NCBI GenBank assembly: GCA_028278525.1
Contig: JANQEE010000032.1
Span: 120,030 to 184,029 of the forward strand
Length of the DNA: 64,000 nt
Source of the DNA: Minwuiaceae bacterium
GTDB taxonomy: Bacteria > Pseudomonadota > Alphaproteobacteria > Minwuiales > Minwuiaceae
Reading direction: 5' to 3'
A model generated the notes under the pieces. That model did not search any database. It saw nothing but the letters and a program-made list of their open reading frames with translations, and was not told the DNA's origin. Within the stretch, counting starts at the first letter, position 1; every line of letters begins with the position of its first letter. The position numbers were made by a program, and so were the translations under genes. This document shows, piece by piece, positions 1-7,516 of the stretch.

Positions 1-449
1 GGCAGGTTCTCCCGAACCGCCTCCGCGATCGGCAACTCGTGAATGCCGCACAGCGCGTCGATCACGGCGCGGTCGATCAGGCCCTGCGCGAACCGCGCGA
101 CGTCGGTGTTATCCGGTTGGGCGGCCAACTGGCCGGCGATTTCGCTATGGGCGCCGAACGCGGTCGCCGGCATGTCCAGGTCGAGGTAGTGCCGACCGGC
201 CGCCCCGAGACAACGGCGGTGCCCGTCCGGGTCCGCCGCCGGCAGCAGGGCAGCGGCCTGGCCCCAGCCCTCTGCGCCCGTTTCCGTTTGGATCCGCACG
301 CGAACGAACGCCTGCGCCGCCTCTTCGCCGCCCCTGTCTTGCCGACGGAACGGCAGCGCGCGTTCATGGAAACGAACGTTCCTGACGATCAAAAGCGGGG
401 CGTCTTCGGGGCTCACGGGACCTTCATCGGCGACGGCGGCGAGGGGCAT
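1..449 (-). CDS. Enolase-superfamily (mandelate racemase/muconate lactonizing) enzyme, N-terminal part
   Basis: Reading the minus strand from an ATG at 449 gives an open frame that runs off the window's left edge (149 codons seen). The first ~110 residues carry the pattern of the superfamily's N-terminal capping domain: a basic PFRR segment, then FVRVRIQTETGAEGWGQA, the usual strand followed by a GWG turn that shields the substrate. It continues into an LIDRAVIDALCGIHELPI helix, equivalent to the AID-x-ALWD-x-x-GK-x-x-LP helix that opens the barrel. The catalytic Lys and the metal-binding Asp/Glu residues lie outside the window, so the substrate cannot be guessed. It is divergent from the polyamine amidohydrolase at 639. 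The frame stays open upstream of the ATG without another ATG, so the start is probable, not certain. Confidence 0.75.
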   Translation of the reverse strand, partial: MPLAAVADEGPVSPEDAPLLIVRNVRFHERALPFRRQDRGGEEAAQAFVRVRIQTETGAEGWGQAAALLPAADPDGHRRCLGAAGRHYLDLDMPATAFGAHSEIAGQLAAQPDNTDVARFAQGLIDRAVIDALCGIHELPIAEAVRENL

Positions 450-638
450 TATGCCGATGCTTGCGGTCCGGCGGTACCGGTTGTATTTGCGCTTCGCCGA
501 CAGCGCTGGCAAAATCAATGGGTAAATCGGCCCTCGCGGCCTATGCAAAACCGCCCGCGCCGCTAGATTAGGCATACACCGGCTCACAGTCGGACTGACG
601 CGACGGGCGGTCCGAACCAAATACCTTTAGGGACAGGC

Positions 639-1667
639 ATGCAGATCATCTACGACCCTATTCATGAGCGCCATGCGCCGGAAACCTTCATCAGCGCCGG
701 CCGCGTGATGCCGAATCCGGAGGTTGTCGAACGCGCGACGCGCCTGCTCGCCTCGGTGGAACAGGCCGGCCACGACGTGGTTACGCCGGATGCTTTCGGT
801 CACGACGCCTACGCCGCCGTTCATACCGGCGACTACCTGGAATTCCTCTCCAGCGCGCATGAGCTTTGGAGCAAGGTGGCCGGCGCCAGCGACGAGGTGG
901 TGCCGAACGCGCATCCCGGCCGGCACATGCATACCCGGCCACACCATATCGTCGGCCTGGCCGGCTATCACATGGCCGACACCGCTTGCCCCATCGGGGC
1001 CGGTACTTGGCAGGCGGCGCGCGCCGCCGCCGATTGCGCGCTCACGGCGGCGGCCCGGGTCATGGACGGCACGCGCGTCGCCTACAGCCTCTGCCGCCCG
1101 CCGGGCCACCACGCCTATTCGGACATGGCCGGCGGTTTCTGCTTCCTGAACAACGTTGCGATTGCCGCCGACTACTGCCGCCGGCATGGCGCGGAGCGGG
1201 TCGCGATCCTGGATATCGACGTGCATCACGGCAACGGCACCCAGGGCATCTTCTACGGCCGAGGCGACGTCCTGTTCGTCTCCGTGCACGCCGACCCGCA
1301 CGCTTTCTACCCCTGGTTCGCCGGCTATGCGGAGGAGCGGGGGCAGGATGCCGGGCACGGCTACAACCTCAACCTGCCGCTTGCCCGCGGCAGCGGCGAC
1401 CCGCAGTTCCACCACGCGGTGGAGGAGGGGTTGGCCGCCATTCACCGCTATGCGCCGGACGTGGTGTTGATCTCGCTCGGCTTCGACGCGCAGGAAAACG
1501 ATCCGCTCGGCATCCTCAAGGTAACGACCGAAGGTTTCCGCCACACCGCGTCCATGATTGCCGGCCTCGGCCTGCCGACCGTCCTGGTGCAGGAAGGCGG
1601 CTATCTCTGCGACGAGCTCGGCGCCAACCTGGCCGCGTTCCTGGACGGGTTCGAGAACGCCGCCTGA
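639..1667 (+). CDS. Acetylpolyamine amidohydrolase (class II HDAC-like deacetylase)
   Basis: 342 residues, full length for the family. It probably removes acetyl groups from acetylated polyamines such as acetylputrescine or acetylspermidine in the cytoplasm. Motifs in order: PPGHHAY at 154-160 (tandem catalytic His157/His158), GGFCFLNN at 165-172, DIDVHHGNG at 192-200 (zinc ligands Asp194 and His196), GFDAQENDPLG at 281-291 (zinc ligand Asp283) and EGGY at 319-322 (transition-state Tyr322). The numbering runs one behind that of the characterised Mycoplana ramosa enzyme, so the whole active site is conserved. The initiating ATG follows a long non-coding leader shared with the divergent enolase-type gene. 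A membrane protein gene starts 12 bp downstream and may be co-transcribed. Confidence 0.93.
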   Translation: MQIIYDPIHERHAPETFISAGRVMPNPEVVERATRLLASVEQAGHDVVTPDAFGHDAYAAVHTGDYLEFLSSAHELWSKVAGASDEVVPNAHPGRHMHTRPHHIVGLAGYHMADTACPIGAGTWQAARAAADCALTAAARVMDGTRVAYSLCRPPGHHAYSDMAGGFCFLNNVAIAADYCRRHGAERVAILDIDVHHGNGTQGIFYGRGDVLFVSVHADPHAFYPWFAGYAEERGQDAGHGYNLNLPLARGSGDPQFHHAVEEGLAAIHRYAPDVVLISLGFDAQENDPLGILKVTTEGFRHTASMIAGLGLPTVLVQEGGYLCDELGANLAAFLDGFENAA

Positions 1668-1679
1668 CGGGCGACGGGC

Positions 1680-2690
1680 ATGCACCGGCCGGGCGATTCC
1701 AGCGATCCGGGCGTCGTTTCTCCGTCGCCGTCGCAGGTGACCGCCGAGGCGGTGGTCAACGCCGCGATCCGCCGGTATTTCTCCGGCTGCCGGGCGCGGG
1801 TGCCGGAATTCGTCGATCGCCATTTCGGGATCGGCGGCGCGATGCGCCTCAATCGTCGCGCCCTCGGCCGCGACGTGCTGCGCGCGCCGGTCAACGTCGC
1901 GATGATCGTGCCGACCATCGCGTCGACGCTCGGCGCCGCCGCCCTTAAGAAAGCGGGCGCGCGTAACCAGGCCGACTGGCTGCGCCGCCGCCGTTTCTTC
2001 CTGCAGACGGACGTAGCCCGCGAGGTCGAGTGGCTGATCCACACCGAACTGCTGCGGCTGCCGTTCCGGCAGGGCGACCGGCATTCGGACGTCGACGCGC
2101 TGGCGGACGAGATCATGGCCGATTCCCGCGTCGACGAACCGTTGCGGGACGTGCTGCGCGCCGCCGGCGACAATACGCTCGACGTGGAAACCCGCGACCA
2201 ACTGCAACAGGCGCTCGGCGCCTACGCCGGCACCCGCGTTGCCACCGGCGATATCGCCAACATCCTGTTGGCGATGGGCACCGGCAGTCTGACAATGAAC
2301 CAGATGACGCTCGGCGCCTTCTCGCTCGGCCCGGCCTTGGCGGCCACCGTCGCCCAGCAGGTCGCCATCGCGTCCTTTCCGCTGGGCGCCAGCCTGGGCG
2401 GCGCGTGGTACGGCTTCTTTCCGGCCGCGCCGTCCACCGCGCTGATCGCCGGGTCGACCGGCGGCGTCATGGTCGTCGCCGCCTGCCTCGCGGCGTTCTC
2501 CGGCGTCGTCACCGACCCGATCCAGCGCGCCCTCGGCCTGCACAAGCGCCGGCTCAACCGCCTGATCGACAATCTGGAGCAGAGCTTCCTCCGCGAAGGC
2601 GACGGCGAGTTCCGCGCCCGCGAGCACTATGTCAGCCGCCTGGCCGACCTGTTCGACATCCTGACGGCGGTGGTCCGCCACGCGCACTAG
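1680..2690 (+). CDS. Conserved membrane-associated protein of unknown function
   Basis: 336 residues starting 12 bp after the polyamine deacetylase, so probably the second gene of that operon. I do not recognise a characterised family. The first ~110 residues are basic and amphipathic, with an RRYFSGCRARVPEFVDRHF stretch and a hydrophobic segment around 70-90. Residues 195-300 are rich in Gly/Ala and contain three or four hydrophobic stretches suited to membrane insertion. The last ~50 residues are charged and helical. There is no signal peptide and no clear enzyme motif. It ends 3 bp before the convergent SDR gene. The long open frame on the opposite strand (627-2687) has atypical composition and is a shadow. 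Confidence 0.7.
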   Translation: MHRPGDSSDPGVVSPSPSQVTAEAVVNAAIRRYFSGCRARVPEFVDRHFGIGGAMRLNRRALGRDVLRAPVNVAMIVPTIASTLGAAALKKAGARNQADWLRRRRFFLQTDVAREVEWLIHTELLRLPFRQGDRHSDVDALADEIMADSRVDEPLRDVLRAAGDNTLDVETRDQLQQALGAYAGTRVATGDIANILLAMGTGSLTMNQMTLGAFSLGPALAATVAQQVAIASFPLGASLGGAWYGFFPAAPSTALIAGSTGGVMVVAACLAAFSGVVTDPIQRALGLHKRRLNRLIDNLEQSFLREGDGEFRAREHYVSRLADLFDILTAVVRHAH

Positions 2691-2693
2691 GTG

Positions 2694-3434
2694 TCACGTT
2701 CGAAGCGTCAGCCCGCCGTCGACGGTCAGCCCATGCCCGGTGACGAACGCGCTGTCGTCGGAGGCCAGGAACAATGCGCCGCGGGCGATGTCGATCGGCT
2801 GGCCGAGCCGCCGAAGCGCCGCCTTCTTGGCCCAGATCGCCGCGATCTCCGGGTTCTGGAAACTGTCCCGGGTCATGCCGGTCTGGATCGCGCCCGGCTC
2901 GATATAGTTGGCGGTGATCCCGAACTTGCCGAGTTCCAGCGCCAGCGTGCGCGTCAGCCCGGCGACGCCGGCCTTCGATGCGCAGTAGGCGGACAGACCG
3001 TAGTCGGTCATCTCCGCCATCACCGACGCGACGTTGATGATTCGCCCCGCGCCGGACTCGCGCAAATGCGGGATCGCCTTCTGACAGAGCAGGAACTGCG
3101 CCTTGACATTGACGTCCATGGTCAGGTCCCACTGTTCCTCGGTCATCGCCTCGGCCAGGGCGTTGGTGCTGACACCGGCATTGTTCATCAACACGTCCAA
3201 CCGGCCGAAACTCTCGACCGCGGTACCGACAATGCTGTCGGCGGCGTCCGCTTCCGCGACGCTTTTCTCCAGGCAACTGACATTGGCGCTGTCCGCATGC
3301 GCTTCGCTCAGTCCGGTGTCCGGCAAGTCGACGGCCAAGACCTTCGCCCCCTCTTCGCCGAACAGCCGCGCGCAGGCTTGGCCGATGCCCGAGGCCGCTC
3401 CGGTCACAATCGCAGCTTTGCCTTCCAGTCGCAT
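2694..3434 (-). CDS. SDR-family NAD(P)-dependent oxidoreductase
   Basis: 246 residues, a classical short-chain dehydrogenase that interconverts an alcohol and a ketone using NAD(P). Visible elements are the cofactor motif TGAASGIG at 11-18, NNAG at 84-87, catalytic Ser137, the YCASK motif with Tyr150 and Lys154, and the C-terminal TGHGLTVDGGLTLRT common to FabG-like enzymes. Asp36 (VDLPDT) at the end of strand two suggests NAD over NADP. It lies upstream of no minus-strand gene at its 3' end and converges with the membrane protein gene; the HAD dehalogenase gene lies 24 bp upstream in the same orientation. Substrate unknown. Confidence 0.9.
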   Translation of the reverse strand: MRLEGKAAIVTGAASGIGQACARLFGEEGAKVLAVDLPDTGLSEAHADSANVSCLEKSVAEADAADSIVGTAVESFGRLDVLMNNAGVSTNALAEAMTEEQWDLTMDVNVKAQFLLCQKAIPHLRESGAGRIINVASVMAEMTDYGLSAYCASKAGVAGLTRTLALELGKFGITANYIEPGAIQTGMTRDSFQNPEIAAIWAKKAALRRLGQPIDIARGALFLASDDSAFVTGHGLTVDGGLTLRT

Positions 3435-3458
3435 GGTTCCCTCCCGTTACGTTTGTTG

Positions 3459-4178
3459 TCAGGTGCCGAGCTGTGCCGCCAGGTCGACGAAATCCCGGGC
3501 CACGAAATCGAAATCCCGGGTCGGTTCCAGGTCGATCGTCTGGTTCGGACCGCGCTCGGTCGGCCGGGCGACGAAGGCGGTGCCGAAGCCACAGCCCGCC
3601 GCCGCGATCAGGTCGTCGTTATGGGCCGCGACCATCAGGCATTGCTCCGGCTTCAGGCCCAGGTAATCGGCGGTCAGCAGGTAGGCCTCCGGCTGCGGCT
3701 TGTAATGGCGCACCACTTCCGCCCCCAGGATCGCGTCCCACGGCAGGCCGCCGCGTTTCGCCAGATTGACCATCAGCGCCACATTGCCGTTCGACAGTGT
3801 CGCAATGATATAGCCCGTCTTCAGCCGGGTCAGGCCGGCAACCGCATCCGGCCAGGGATCGAGCCGGTGCCAGGCGCGGTTGAGATTGTCGGTCTCCGCC
3901 TCCGTCAGGCCGTTGATGTCGAACTCGACCAACAGTTCGTCCAGGTTCATGCGGTGCAGGTCGTCCAGCCGAGTCCACGGCAACTCGCCGTCGCGCACCT
4001 TCGACATCGCCGGCTGGTAGCGTTCGCGCCAACGGTCGGCGAATGCCGGCCAGTCCCGCGACAGTCCCTTGGCATCGCCCAGCAGTGCTTCCGCCTCCCG
4101 CGCGATGCTGGTCCGCCAGTCGACGACCGTGCCGAACACATCGAACGTCAGCGCCTTAAATCGCGTGTTTTCCGTCAT
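3459..4178 (-). CDS. Haloacid dehalogenase type II (HAD superfamily)
   Basis: 239 residues with the layout of L-2-haloacid dehalogenases, cytoplasmic hydrolases that use an aspartate ester intermediate. The nucleophile is Asp13 in FDVFGTVVDW; SNGN at 129-132 is motif II, Lys160 (HYKPQPEAY) is motif III, and AAHNDDL near 184-190 is motif IV. The cap region between residues 20 and 110 has the family's WR-x-ER-Y pattern. Annotation as a dehalogenase is by family; many members act on unknown carboxylates or phosphates. The SDR gene follows 24 bp downstream on the same strand and the GNAT gene lies 21 bp upstream, so these genes probably share a transcript with the GlxA regulator. A second paralogue is at 62945. 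Confidence 0.88.
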   Translation of the reverse strand: MTENTRFKALTFDVFGTVVDWRTSIAREAEALLGDAKGLSRDWPAFADRWRERYQPAMSKVRDGELPWTRLDDLHRMNLDELLVEFDINGLTEAETDNLNRAWHRLDPWPDAVAGLTRLKTGYIIATLSNGNVALMVNLAKRGGLPWDAILGAEVVRHYKPQPEAYLLTADYLGLKPEQCLMVAAHNDDLIAAAGCGFGTAFVARPTERGPNQTIDLEPTRDFDFVARDFVDLAAQLGT

Positions 4179-4199
4179 GTTCGCGCTGCCTGCCCTGAT

Positions 4200-4709
4200 T
4201 TAAGAGATCTGCTTCGCCATCATAACCTCGTCGACGTAACTGTCGCCGAGCTTCACGGCCCGCCGTTTGCGGCCCTCCGTGCGGTAGCCGAGCCGCCGAT
4301 AGAACCGCCGCGCGCCCTTGTTGCTCTGCATGACCGAGAGTTCCAGCCGCGTCACCCCCTGGCTGCGCGCCCAGTCTTCCAGCGCCAGCATCATGGCCGC
4401 GCCGATGCCGTGCCGCGCGTGGCTTTGCCGGATCGCGATTCCCAGCGTCGCCACATGCTTGTTGCGGGCATATTCGCCGCGGATTGCGCCGCTCATGCCG
4501 ACCAGTTGGCCGTCCGCCTCGGCGACCAGGTCGATATCGCCCTGCCGTTTATGGCGTTCGATGGCGTCGCGCCAGGCGGCGGCGGAGCGGGGGCCTTCGC
4601 CCGGGCCGCGCATCAGGAAGTCGGTTTCCGCGATCGTCGTTTCGGCCAGGTCGAAATAGGCCGCGCCGTCTTCCGGCGTGGCCGGTCGGATTCGTGCCTT
4701 AACCGTCAG
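4200..4709 (-). CDS. GNAT-family N-acetyltransferase
   Basis: About 169 residues forming one GNAT domain: an RPATPEDG start, then the acetyl-CoA-binding loop around QSHARHGIGAAMM (RxxGxG/A type) and the SNKGARRFYRRLGY motif near the C terminus. The acceptor is unknown. The start is awkward. No ATG, GTG or TTG exists between the natural beginning of the domain and the upstream regulator's stop codon. The best fit is a CTG at 4709 that overlaps that TGA (CTGA), which implies translational coupling. The only ATG in frame is at 4793, inside the regulator gene, and would add a low-complexity 28-residue leader. Confidence 0.8.
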   Translation of the reverse strand: MTVKARIRPATPEDGAAYFDLAETTIAETDFLMRGPGEGPRSAAAWRDAIERHKRQGDIDLVAEADGQLVGMSGAIRGEYARNKHVATLGIAIRQSHARHGIGAAMMLALEDWARSQGVTRLELSVMQSNKGARRFYRRLGYRTEGRKRRAVKLGDSYVDEVMMAKQIS

Positions 4710-5701
4710 TGGGCCATCTCCCCCGGCGTGCCCGTTTCCGTGTGATGACGGCGCTCTTCGCCCGGGCGCCGCTGGAAGTGCTCGCGGTAGCACTTGGAGA
4801 AGTGCGAGGCGGAAACGAACCCGCAGGCGAGCGCCACGTCCAGCACCGACATGGTGGTCTGGCGCAGCAGCAGCCGAGCCCGCTCCAGCCTAAGTTCCAG
4901 GTAGAACCGGGTCGGCGTGCGGTAGAGGTATTTGCGGAACAGCCGCTCCAATTGCCGGGTCGAAAGCCCGACGCCGTGCGCCAGTTCGGCCCGGCTCAGC
5001 GGCATCTCCAGGGTCTCTTCCATCCGCGACACCACCGCCAGCAGCTTGGGATGGGCGACGCCCAGCCGGGCGCGCAGGTTCATGCGCTGATGGTCGTGCC
5101 GGTCGCGAATCCGCTCGTGCATGAACTGCTCGGCGACGGCGGCGGCCAGGTCGTAGCCGTGCTGCACGCTGATCACGTGCAGCATCATGTCCATGCTGGC
5201 GGTGCCGCCGGAGCAGGTGAACCGGCTGCGGTCGATCTCGAAGATCTCGTCGCTGACGTCCAGTTCCGGGTAGCTCTCGCGAAACGCCGCTAGGTCCTCC
5301 CAATGCACGGTGCAGCGGTAATCGTCCAGCAGCCCGGCCCGGGCCAGCACGTGGCTGCCGGTGCTGATCGCGCCGATATTGGCGCCCTGCCGCGCCAACC
5401 GCCTGAGCCAGTTCAGCACCCTCTTGTCGTCGAACGCGTGAGTTCCCATGCCGCCGCAGACGGCGACGGTCGGGATATGCTGGACGTCGGCAATCTCCTG
5501 CGCCGGCTCCAGGCTGATGCCGCCACTCGCCATGACCGAGTTGCCGGACGTCGACAGCAGGTCCCAATGGTAGAGCGTCCGGCCGGACAGCCGGTTGGCC
5601 GAGCGCAGCGGCTCGATGGCCGACGCGAAGCAGATCAGCGAAAATTTCGGGATCAGCAAAAAGCCGATCCGTTGAGGGACATCATGTGACTCGCCGAGCA
5701 T
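4706..5701 (-). CDS. GlxA-family transcriptional regulator (DJ-1/PfpI domain plus AraC HTH)
   Basis: 331 residues. Residues ~10-190 form a DJ-1/PfpI-like sensing domain (RIGFLLIPKFS, then VAVCGGMGTHAF and AISTGSHVLARAGLL). The usual nucleophile cysteine position reads Ser in STGS, so it senses rather than catalyses. Residues ~220-320 are an AraC-type double helix-turn-helix (SRAELAHGVGLSTRQLERLF, then SVLDVALACGFVSASHFSKC). This architecture is that of GbdR, CdhR and SouR, which control glycine betaine, carnitine and sarcosine catabolism in Pseudomonas. With soxBDAG 9 kb away, such a ligand is a reasonable but unproven guess. The upstream 124 bp faces the divergent ferredoxin-like gene and is AT-rich. 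Confidence 0.92.
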   Translation of the reverse strand: MLGESHDVPQRIGFLLIPKFSLICFASAIEPLRSANRLSGRTLYHWDLLSTSGNSVMASGGISLEPAQEIADVQHIPTVAVCGGMGTHAFDDKRVLNWLRRLARQGANIGAISTGSHVLARAGLLDDYRCTVHWEDLAAFRESYPELDVSDEIFEIDRSRFTCSGGTASMDMMLHVISVQHGYDLAAAVAEQFMHERIRDRHDHQRMNLRARLGVAHPKLLAVVSRMEETLEMPLSRAELAHGVGLSTRQLERLFRKYLYRTPTRFYLELRLERARLLLRQTTMSVLDVALACGFVSASHFSKCYREHFQRRPGEERRHHTETGTPGEMAH

Positions 5702-5825
5702 GGAGCCGTCTCTGCAACCAATTCATACAATTACGACAAAATATTCACTGTCCATATCAAGGTGTCAGGGGCCTCGGCGCAAGCATTTTTTCGCACCCCC
5801 GATATTTGCCGTTAAGGTGCCGCGG

Positions 5826-6485
5826 ATGGATCTGTATCGGCAAATCGACCGGCGTTTGGCGGAAATCGGCATGTTTCTGCGCGGCGGTTTCCACCCCGAG
5901 CCGGAAGAGGGGCTGGAGGCGGCCACAGTCATGTTGATCGGCAATGCCGGGCCGACCATCTGGTCGGCCTTCTCGGCCGCAGGCCCGCCGTCCGGCCCCG
6001 ACCCGTTCGACCGCTGGACGGAGAGGGTTGTCTCCGCTGTGGCCGAGGAGGTGGGCGCCAGCGCCGTCTTCCCTTTCGGCGGCCCGCCCTACCGGCCGTT
6101 CATGCAGTGGGCCAAACGATCAGACGCCATACACAGTGCCCCGTTCGGCCTGCTGATCCACCCGGACTACGGCCTCTGGCATGCCTACCGCGGCGCCCTG
6201 CTGTTCGACCGGCGGCAGGATCTGCCGCCACGGGATACCCGGCCCAGCCCCTGCGAGACCTGCACAGACAGGCCCTGCCTGACGACCTGCCCCGTCGGCG
6301 CCCTGGCGCCGGAGCGTTACGACGTGCCCGCCTGCAAGGATCATATCGCGTCCGCTGCGGGCCGGGACTGCCTGGAAGAGGGCTGCCGGGCCCGCCGCGC
6401 CTGTCCCATAGGCCGCGACTATCACTACCGCCCCGATCAGGCGGAGTTGCATATGCGGGCGTTTCTCGGCCGGGAGCCGGATTAG
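5826..6485 (+). CDS. Small QueG-like 4Fe-4S ferredoxin-type protein
   Basis: 219 residues from the ATG at 5826 (MDLYRQID). The layout recalls epoxyqueuosine reductase QueG without the cobalamin-domain length. An N-terminal globular part with GNAGPTIWSAF and an FPFGGPPYRPFMQWAKRSD stretch is followed by a cysteine-rich end: CETCTDRPCLTTCPVGAL, then C at PACKDH, C at RDC, EEGC and RRACPIG. That gives enough cysteines for two cubane clusters. It is a soluble cytoplasmic redox protein by appearance. QueG itself is longer (~350) and ends in HEAT-like repeats, absent here, so a separate role is likely. The stop codon touches the first base of the perfect hairpin at 6486. Confidence 0.75.
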   Translation: MDLYRQIDRRLAEIGMFLRGGFHPEPEEGLEAATVMLIGNAGPTIWSAFSAAGPPSGPDPFDRWTERVVSAVAEEVGASAVFPFGGPPYRPFMQWAKRSDAIHSAPFGLLIHPDYGLWHAYRGALLFDRRQDLPPRDTRPSPCETCTDRPCLTTCPVGALAPERYDVPACKDHIASAAGRDCLEEGCRARRACPIGRDYHYRPDQAELHMRAFLGREPD

Positions 6486-6604
6486 GGGATTCCTCTGTTT
6501 GGGCCTAGCCAGCCCGCTCCCCCGTCCCAACCACCCGTACAGGGTACCCTCATGGGTGGTTGGGACGGGGGAGCGGGCTGGCTAGGCCCAAACAGAGGAA
6601 TCCC
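6486..6604. repeat. Perfect 51-bp inverted repeat (long hairpin)
   Basis: Arm one is 6486-6536 and arm two is 6554-6604. Each is 51 bp and exactly complementary, with a 17-bp loop that itself holds the palindrome AGGGTACCCT (6541-6550). It begins on the base after the upstream TAG stop. It could act as a two-way transcription barrier between the convergent genes, but there is no T-run, and the arms are far longer than a usual intrinsic terminator. A diverged single copy of the arm's core (CCCGCTCCCCCGT) recurs at 59855. Confidence 0.95.
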
Positions 6605-6670
6605 TTAAATGCGCCAAGGGCTCAGAAGCAGCGGTTAGTCGTCTCGATCAACCCTTGGCGCATTTAAGGG
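6602..6670. repeat. Perfect 19-bp inverted repeat overlapping a gene's 3' end
   Basis: Arm one 6602-6620 (CCCTTAAATGCGCCAAGGG) is exactly complementary to arm two 6652-6670, with a 31-bp loop. Arm two encodes the last residues (LKCAKG) of the minus-strand gene at 6648, so arm one is an inverted copy of that gene's tail. Its first three bases are shared with the end of the larger hairpin at 6486-6604. Confidence 0.93.
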
Positions 6671-7322
6671 ACTCGCGCCGGTAGTTCTCGGGCGTGTCCA
6701 GTCTGCTGTGGCGTTTGAAGGTCTCGGCCTGCAGGTCGTTCATGGCCTGGTGCACGATTTTTTCGATCATGTCGTTGGCCTCCTGCACCGCGTCTTCCTG
6801 GGAGTAGGCGAAGCGGGTACCGGTGAATTCCCGGCTGGAAAACTGCTGTCGCATCCGTTTTGAATGACGGCTGAGCGCCGTGCGCTCGATTTCCACATGC
6901 TGGTTCTCATGCGCCAGGGTGACGCGATATTCGCAGGTCCCGCGCGGATGTTCGTTCGCCACATAAACCGTCACCGGGTCGGCCGCGATAACGACGTCGA
7001 TCATCGTGATCGAAAAGCAGACGCCGGCCGTCAGTTCGGAATCGAAGTAGCGAATCTGCACGTTGTATTCGGTTTCCTTTTGGATTTCCGTTTTGCCCAT
7101 CAACGTAACGTTCGGCCGCGCGAACTTGTCGCTGATCTCCGCGCGGCTCTGGTCGACGCGTAGTACGGGTTCCGCAAAACGTCCTTCCACGCTCACCGCG
7201 ATCGGCGGCGACGGAATTTCGTGGCACGCGCGCCCGGCCAGGGCCGTCGGTGTCCCGGCGGTCCAAAACCAAAGCGGCGCGACTGAAAAAGTCGCGAGTA
7301 AGAGCACACGGGAACGCGTCAC
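6648..7322 (-). CDS. Exported protein with HExxH motif (putative zincin-like)
   Basis: 224 residues. Residues 1-29 form a signal peptide (hydrophobic VLLLATFSVAPLWFW core, cleavage near TALAG), so the mature protein is periplasmic. The centre contains LAHENQHVEIE with His138-Glu139-x-x-His142, the zinc-protease signature, on a predicted helix; a third ligand is not obvious. Cysteines at 33, 102, 130 and 217 could form disulfides. The overall look resembles DUF922-type predicted secreted zinc peptidases, but I cannot assign the family with certainty. The final 19 coding bases are one arm of an inverted repeat. The gene is a single unit: its start is followed upstream by the terminator of the PEP-CTERM gene. 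Confidence 0.72.
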   Translation of the reverse strand: MTRSRVLLLATFSVAPLWFWTAGTPTALAGRACHEIPSPPIAVSVEGRFAEPVLRVDQSRAEISDKFARPNVTLMGKTEIQKETEYNVQIRYFDSELTAGVCFSITMIDVVIAADPVTVYVANEHPRGTCEYRVTLAHENQHVEIERTALSRHSKRMRQQFSSREFTGTRFAYSQEDAVQEANDMIEKIVHQAMNDLQAETFKRHSRLDTPENYRRESLKCAKG

Positions 7323-7420
7323 GTATGGTTTCCGAACTGTGAATGAAAGCCCGTCAAACTACCATGTCGTCGGTAAAGGCGATCTAAACGGGCCCGTCGC
7401 GGTCGCGTGCTGTCGGTCGC

Positions 7421-7455
7421 AAAAAGCGAAACGGCGCCCGATAAGAGCGCCGTTT
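7421..7455 (-). terminator. Rho-independent terminator after the PEP-CTERM gene
   Basis: On the minus strand a 9-bp GC-rich stem (AAACGGCGC and its complement, 7429-7437 and 7447-7455) with a 9-base loop is followed by CGCTTTTTGC (T-run at 7421-7425). It lies 60 bp past the stop of the PEP-CTERM gene, in the correct orientation. Confidence 0.75.
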
Positions 7456-7516
7456 CCTTGGCCTTTTCGGCGTCCGGGCTTTGTGCCCGGCGCCGTCGAA
7501 TTTATTTTCGAAATCG

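Noticed and set aside
39..566. 175-codon plus-strand frame at the left edge
   Set aside because: The minus strand here encodes an enolase-superfamily N-terminal domain; the plus frame has no homology.
627..2687. 686-codon open frame opposite the polyamine deacetylase and membrane protein genes
   Set aside because: It lies antisense to two genes with clear motifs or good coding bias, is rich in Arg/Ala/His/Gln, and has no domain. A typical shadow of GC-rich codons.
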